64,000 nucleotides of DNA from the NCBI RefSeq assembly GCF_000174775.1, contig NZ_ACLR01000118.1, positions 1 through 64,000 of the forward strand, written 5' to 3'. The DNA comes from Porphyromonas uenonis 60-3 (GTDB taxonomy: Bacteria; Bacteroidota; Bacteroidia; Bacteroidales; Porphyromonadaceae). Positions within the stretch are counted from its first letter, which is position 1, and each line of letters begins with the position of its first letter. The notes beneath the pieces are model-generated. The model saw only the letters and a program-made list of their open reading frames with translations, did not search any database and was not told where the DNA came from. Shown piece after piece: positions 59,960 through 64,000 of the stretch. Both the position numbers and the translations under genes were made by a program.

Positions 59960-60583
59960 CTAACTCTTACGTACTAGGTTGAAAAACTCCTCACGAGTCT
60001 TCGACTCTTTGAAGGCTCCCGTGAAGTCGCTCGTCGTAGTGAACGAGTTTTGCTTCTGTACGCCACGCATCTGCATACACATGTGCTGTGCCTCGATGAC
60101 GACGATGACGCCTAGTGGTGAGAGCGCCTGCTGGATGCAGTCTTTGATCTGTGTGGTCAGTCGCTCCTGCACCTGTAGACGACGGGCGAAGACATCGACG
60201 ATGCGAGGTATCTTGCTAAGCCCCGTGATATACTTGTTGGGGATGTAGCCTACATGTACCTTGCCAAAGAAAGGTAGCATGTGATGCTCGCAGAGAGAGT
60301 AAAAGTCTATATCCCGTACGATGACCATCTGCTGGTAATCCTCTCTAAAAGTAGCAGCACGTAGGATCGCTAAGGGGTCTTCTTGGTAGCCCTTGGTGAG
60401 GAAGTGGAGTGCCTTAGAGACTCGCTCGGGAGTCTTGAGTAGCCCTTCACGGGTGGGGTCTTCGCCTAGCTCTGTGAGGAGCGCATTGACGTGACCTTTC
60501 ATCCGCTCTAGCTGTGACTCAGACAGAAAGTCGCTGACCACGTAGTTCTGATTAGTGTGTAATATCTTCTGGGGCTCTTCCAT
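59960..60583 (-). CDS. folE: GTP cyclohydrolase I
   Basis: Protein of 207 residues. The zinc and active-site motif [20 protein letters not shown] (about 96-115) and [19 protein letters not shown], plus [10 protein letters not shown] (second zinc Cys), are diagnostic. It opens GTP to dihydroneopterin triphosphate in folate synthesis, and feeds queuosine synthesis, which fits queA in the same genome. It follows the SPOR-protein gene on the minus strand. Confidence 0.97.
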   Translation of the reverse strand: MEEPQKILHTNQNYVVSDFLSESQLERMKGHVNALLTELGEDPTREGLLKTPERVSKALHFLTKGYQEDPLAILRAATFREDYQQMVIVRDIDFYSLCEHHMLPFFGKVHVGYIPNKYITGLSKIPRIVDVFARRLQVQERLTTQIKDCIQQALSPLGVIVVIEAQHMCMQMRGVQKQNSFTTTSDFTGAFKESKTREEFFNLVRKS

Positions 60584-60655
60584 GTATGTAAAGATGGTTT
60601 TCAGGAAAAAGAGTTCTAATGATAAGTCGGTGGATGATACAGATGTGAGTAGATC

Positions 60656-61132
60656 CTAGTGCGAGCGTAGCTTCTCCCGCACGATGTAGGCTTCTCGCAT
60701 GAGTCGTGGGTGGGAGGCACGCAAAGCGTTGAGCTGCTGCTGAGCCTCTTGTCGCGAACCGTAGTCGCCGACCGATAGACGCCAGAAGGGGGCGCTATAA
60801 GTGACGTAAGCAGAGAGCTCAGGCACAGCACCCCTCACTTGGCTAGCTAAGCGGTAAGCTTCCTGCTTAGCACCACGCATATTGCTCGTGTAGACCTGTA
60901 TGCGATACCCCGTTCGGACGCTTGACCTAGCGGTATGAAAGGTCGTCTTGCCTACGAGATTGCGCAACCAGTTAGGCTGCGTGATAGTCACGTTGCCTCC
61001 ACTGCTTTGTGCAGTTATCTGGGCGAATATGTCCTGCTCCTGAGTGCGCTCCTGAGCTACAAGCGAGCCCGAGAGTACGGTCACACTCAAGAGTAGGACG
61101 AGTGAATGCCTGATAGGCGCTAGAAGCCTCAT
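60656..61132 (-). CDS. SPOR domain-containing protein
   Basis: Protein of 158 residues with a signal peptide (about 1-26, ending SLVAQ) and a C-terminal SPOR fold (about 77-153): GYRIQVYTSNMRGAKQEAYR, then VGDYGSRQEAQQQLNALR. SPOR domains bind denuded peptidoglycan at division sites; this one is probably periplasmic. It overlaps the tpiA stop by 4 bases and is part of the minus-strand tpiA-SPOR-folE group seen in many Bacteroidales. Confidence 0.87.
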   Translation of the reverse strand: MRLLAPIRHSLVLLLSVTVLSGSLVAQERTQEQDIFAQITAQSSGGNVTITQPNWLRNLVGKTTFHTARSSVRTGYRIQVYTSNMRGAKQEAYRLASQVRGAVPELSAYVTYSAPFWRLSVGDYGSRQEAQQQLNALRASHPRLMREAYIVREKLRSH

Positions 61133-61893
61133 TTATTTGCTGTGATAATGGGTAAGAATGTATCGGCCTTGAGTGCAGCTCCTCCGATGAGTCCGCCATC
61201 GACGTCGGGTTGTGAGAAGAGCGCCTCAGCATTCGAAGCCTTGCAGCTACCTCCGTATAGGATCGTGGTGAGGTCTGCTAGCTTCTTGTCAAAGAGCGAT
61301 GCCACCGTCTGGCGAATGTGCTGGTGCATCTCTTGTGCTTGCTCAGGCGTTGCCGTCAGGCCAGTACCGATAGCCCATACAGGCTCGTAAGCCAAGACGA
61401 TTTGCTCCATCTGCTCGTGAGAGAGATGTCCTAGGGAACCACGTAGCTGCTCATCGACCACCTCGAAGTAGCGGTTTGCCTCACGCTCAGCCTGCTGCTC
61501 GCCAACGCAGAAGATGACTTTGAGCCCATGAGCTAGAGCCTGATCAATCTTCTGAGCCAGTAGCTCGGCGCTCTCCTTGTGATAAGCACGGCGCTCGCTA
61601 TGCCCGATGATGACGTAGGTGCAGCCACAGGAGCGTATCATCTCAGCGGACACCTCGCCAGTGTAAGCACCAGCCTCGTGTGCTGAGCAGTCCTGTGCAG
61701 CATACTCTATGCTACTTCCTGCGAGCAGTCCCTTCATCGCTCCCAAGTGAATGTAAGGAGGAGCTAGGATTACCTTACAGGGGTTGCTGAGCTTAGCCAC
61801 CTGCTCTTTGATCTCTGTGATGAGTTGGAGCCCTGCGTCGAGGGTCATATTCATCTTCCAGTTTCCAGCTACGATGAGTGTTCTCTTGTCCAT
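61129..61893 (-). CDS. tpiA: Triose-phosphate isomerase
   Basis: Protein of 254 residues. GNWKMN (11-16) has the catalytic Lys, IIGHSERR has the His and VLAYEPVWAIGTG has the Glu; GGLIGGAAL is the phosphate loop. It interconverts glyceraldehyde 3-phosphate and dihydroxyacetone phosphate. It lies 16 bases after the BT_3928-like gene and overlaps the SPOR gene by 4. Confidence 0.98.
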   Translation of the reverse strand: MDKRTLIVAGNWKMNMTLDAGLQLITEIKEQVAKLSNPCKVILAPPYIHLGAMKGLLAGSSIEYAAQDCSAHEAGAYTGEVSAEMIRSCGCTYVIIGHSERRAYHKESAELLAQKIDQALAHGLKVIFCVGEQQAEREANRYFEVVDEQLRGSLGHLSHEQMEQIVLAYEPVWAIGTGLTATPEQAQEMHQHIRQTVASLFDKKLADLTTILYGGSCKASNAEALFSQPDVDGGLIGGAALKADTFLPIITANK

Positions 61894-61909
61894 GATATTG
61901 TTGTGTTGG

Positions 61910-63211
61910 TTATTTAGTCTTGATTTGATACTCGGAGTACTTAGACTTGTCCTCCCACTGTACGCTTTGGATTAGCATGACAAGGCAAAAGATAATCCAA
62001 GCAACGAGGAGCCCCCAACGCTCTATGTGCAGTCCAGCGTGAGGTGCTTGTCGTAGTAAGGCGGAGAGCTTTTCGTAATCCTGATCTGTGTATTTGTCGG
62101 GCAAGTCTCGAGCAGCTCTCTTGTCTAGGATGACACCGTCAGAGACCAGTATGACAGAGGGCTGCGCCCGTGCCATCGTCTTGATCGTTGTCCCATCGCA
62201 AAAGTAGAGCGGATAGGCGGCTGCCGTCTTATTGCGCCAGCGTCCACGCTCTTCGGGCGTACTGCCAGAGATGCCGTACATAGCGACACCGACAGACTCA
62301 GCCCAGTCGTAGAGTGCGTTGAGCTTGCGTCCCATCTGTATGGGTATCGTCTCCCAGTTTGGCGTTATGACCCATATCTGCGGACTCTCATTGAGTAGCA
62401 TCGTCTGAGTCACCTCTCGCTCTGTCGCTTGCTGAGAGCTTCCTCCCGCATAGATCGCAAAGTCCATGACAGGAGGCTTGTAGCCCTCCTTGATGACCCG
62501 CTCCTGGCGGTCTATGTAAGTCCATGTGGAGTCGGGGAGCTCCTCCATATTAAATGTCTCTCGCAGCCCATTCTTCTCATAGATAAAGAGGTACTCGATC
62601 TCCTCCTGAGGCGCATTCTCAGGGATCATTGTCAGCTCTCGTAGCGAGGCACCGACCTTGTAGGGGCGAAAGTCTATGAGTGGTAGATGCCTTAGGTTTC
62701 CTCCCACGAAAATACCCCAGCCCAATAGAAGTAAAGCCGTAGCTACGGAGCCAGTGATACCGCGCAAAGGACGGCTCGCCTTGCGGTAGGTGAGCAGGTA
62801 AACTATCGTGACAGCCATGAAGAAGACATTCTTGCCAAAGGTCTGCCAATTGGTCAGCTTGAGCGCATCGCCAAAGCAACCGCAATCGCTGATAGGGTTA
62901 AAGAGCGCTAAGTAAAGCGTCACCAGCGTCATCACTCCCATGAAGAGGGTCGTGGCCCAGGCTGTGAACCTCCTCCAGAGTCCCATCAAGAGAAAGCCTC
63001 CGAGGAGGAACTCAAAGGAGCAGAGTGCCACCGAAAGTGCGGGAGCCATAGCTTGCAGACTTCCCAGTCCCATCACTCTGAGGTACTCCTCTATCTTGAT
63101 CGCACCTCCTATAGGGTCTACCCCCTTGACAAATCCCGAGAAGAGTAAGAGAGCTGCTAGTAGGATGCGGGAGAGCTCGGATAGGATGTATTGGACTCGT
63201 TGACAGCTCAT
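61910..63211 (-). CDS. BT_3928-like DoxX family membrane protein
   Basis: Protein of 433 residues. The N-terminal 150 form a four-helix DoxX/MauE unit with FSGFVKGVDPIGGAIKIEEY and SDCGCFGDALKLTNWQTFGK, a Cys pair pattern typical of this group. A periplasmic part (about 185-395) and a last helix (about 403-420) follow. The name BT_3928 denotes the Bacteroides thetaiotaomicron family. The function is unknown; MauE-like proteins act in thiol chemistry. It stands between the DUF1599 gene and tpiA. Confidence 0.82.
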   Translation of the reverse strand: MSCQRVQYILSELSRILLAALLLFSGFVKGVDPIGGAIKIEEYLRVMGLGSLQAMAPALSVALCSFEFLLGGFLLMGLWRRFTAWATTLFMGVMTLVTLYLALFNPISDCGCFGDALKLTNWQTFGKNVFFMAVTIVYLLTYRKASRPLRGITGSVATALLLLGWGIFVGGNLRHLPLIDFRPYKVGASLRELTMIPENAPQEEIEYLFIYEKNGLRETFNMEELPDSTWTYIDRQERVIKEGYKPPVMDFAIYAGGSSQQATEREVTQTMLLNESPQIWVITPNWETIPIQMGRKLNALYDWAESVGVAMYGISGSTPEERGRWRNKTAAAYPLYFCDGTTIKTMARAQPSVILVSDGVILDKRAARDLPDKYTDQDYEKLSALLRQAPHAGLHIERWGLLVAWIIFCLVMLIQSVQWEDKSKYSEYQIKTK

Positions 63212-63237
63212 AGGATTATCTGTAAATGTGGTGTACG

Positions 63238-63780
63238 CTATGCCTGATCGAAGCGCAACTTGATGAGTGCAAAGATAGCGTAGTTTATCATATCCTGATA
63301 ATTAGCCGCTATGCCTTCGCTCACCAGCGTCTTGCCTGCGAGGTCTTCGATCTCCTTAGTGCGAAATATCTTTGTCAGTATGATGTCAGTTATCGAGCTA
63401 ATACGCATCTTGCGCCACGCCTCGTCGTAGTCGTGGTTCTTGTCGACCATCAGCTGGTAAGTCTCCTCGATGAGTTGGTCGTATAGCTCCAGTGCCTCTT
63501 CGGGCGATAGGTCAGGTTTGTCGCTCGGTGTGCGCTCTAGCTGTATGAGACCGATGATGCCATAGTTGACGATGCCTATGTACTCGTTGTCTACGTCCTC
63601 ATCGACACGCTGCTCCGCCTTCGTCTCTAGGGAGCGTATGCGTAGCGCCTTGATCATGATCTGATCCGTGAGTGAGGAGGGACGCAGGATACGCCAGGAA
63701 GCTCCGTAGTCATGTAGCTTCTGGGCAAAAAGCGTCCTACACTCTGCGACCACCTTATGATACTGCTGCTCTGTATTCAT
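63238..63780 (-). CDS. DUF1599 domain-containing protein
   Basis: Protein of 180 residues built from two similar halves: HDYGASWRILRPSSLTDQIM (about 23-42) and NHDYDEAWRKMRISSITDII (about 117-136). This duplicated pattern defines DUF1599, tied by name to nucleotide-modification neighbourhoods, though its biochemistry is unknown to me. It lies 26 bases upstream of the BT_3928-like gene and 27 bases after lon; the group is conserved in Bacteroidales. Confidence 0.88.
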   Translation of the reverse strand: MNTEQQYHKVVAECRTLFAQKLHDYGASWRILRPSSLTDQIMIKALRIRSLETKAEQRVDEDVDNEYIGIVNYGIIGLIQLERTPSDKPDLSPEEALELYDQLIEETYQLMVDKNHDYDEAWRKMRISSITDIILTKIFRTKEIEDLAGKTLVSEGIAANYQDMINYAIFALIKLRFDQA

Positions 63781-63807
63781 AGACTCTAAAGTTTTAGGGG
63801 CGTGTGG

Positions 63808-64000
63808 CTAATCGTTGAGCGCTAGGTCCAGCACCTCCTTGATCGTCTCTACATAGGAGAAGGTCAAGCCCTCAATGTATATAGGCTTGATGTCTAAAAT
63901 GTCCTTCTCATTCTCTTTGCTCAGGATGAGCGTCTTGACGCCAGCCCGCTTGGCAGCTAAGATCTTCTCCTTGATACCACCCACGGGGAGGACACGCCCT
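63808..64000 (-). CDS. lon: Lon protease, C-terminal end (partial)
   Basis: The last 63 codons of an ATP-dependent Lon protease. RVLPVGGIKEKILAAKRAGV carries the catalytic Lys of the Ser-Lys pair (first K), followed by the family-typical LILSKENEKDI. The catalytic Ser and the ATPase part lie beyond the window. The stop codon is at 63808-63810. Confidence 0.92.
   Translation of the reverse strand, partial: GRVLPVGGIKEKILAAKRAGVKTLILSKENEKDILDIKPIYIEGLTFSYVETIKEVLDLALND

Overview
The window is chromosomal DNA of a Bacteroidetes, almost certainly a Porphyromonas. The evidence is a complete type IX secretion core (porP-porK-porL-porM-porN), an ExbB/ExbD/TonB set, a bifunctional RibBA, an overlong NusB, Bacteroidales-only families (DUF4252, DUF721, DUF6263, BT_3928-type DoxX, DUF1599) and many Bacteroidetes-type -7 boxes (TAnnTTTG) before genes. 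The base composition is only roughly balanced to G+C-rich by eye, which would suit the P. asaccharolytica/P. uenonis side of the genus; this placement is an inference. Most of the sequence is dense housekeeping DNA.

Layout: 1-0.5 kb is the right end of an IS3-like element. 0.9-2.0 kb holds lrgAB (minus). 2.2-7.4 kb holds a secreted DUF4252 protein, a double universal stress protein, a small HTH protein, a degenerate-looking GH92 lipoprotein coupled to a DUF721 gene, tRNA-Leu and an HExxH membrane protein. 8-19.2 kb is a plus-strand run: nusB, an LptF/G permease, ribBA, a DUF6263 protein, ybeY, tsaD, a CinA-type amidase gene, a two-PDZ protein, queA and panC. 19.4-26.0 kb is the minus-strand T9SS operon. 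27.3-31.9 kb holds a Fur-like regulator, purA, folC and an MFS transporter. 32-37.5 kb holds tonB and a polyprenyl synthetase (together five apparent +1 frameshifts), tatD, tRNA-Ser and exbB-TM protein-exbD-exbD. 38.1-43.3 kb holds gltX, an S4 protein, a histidine phosphatase and a RprXY-like two-component system. 43.4-50 kb (minus) holds nhaA, an HU-LysM membrane protein, rimO, ftsY and nspC. 50.1-51 kb is an FMN riboswitch with ribB. 51-54 kb (minus) is rel/spoT and bioD. 54.8-55.3 kb holds a GlsB/YeaQ protein and a 54-residue rubredoxin. 55.4-64 kb (minus) holds mutY, pfkA, radC, miaA, a pRiA4b-type protein, folE, a SPOR protein, tpiA, a BT_3928-like protein, a DUF1599 protein and the 3' end of lon.

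The most unusual content is intergenic. At least nine gene-free sites carry tandem arrays of 21-22 bp units, each unit holding a short inverted repeat. One class has GAAACT-NN-AGTTTC arms with a GTAT-ended spacer; the other has TTCCGAA/CTCCnnGGAG cores. The arms change in a compensating way between units and arrays, the period equals two helical turns, two arrays share an identical 32-bp flank, and the two classes occur together in two intergenic regions. A further 22-bp direct-repeat array and two TTAGAnn heptad tracts are also present. I know of no described system that they match; dimer-binding arrays, hairpin-rich RNA or a MITE-like family are the candidate explanations.
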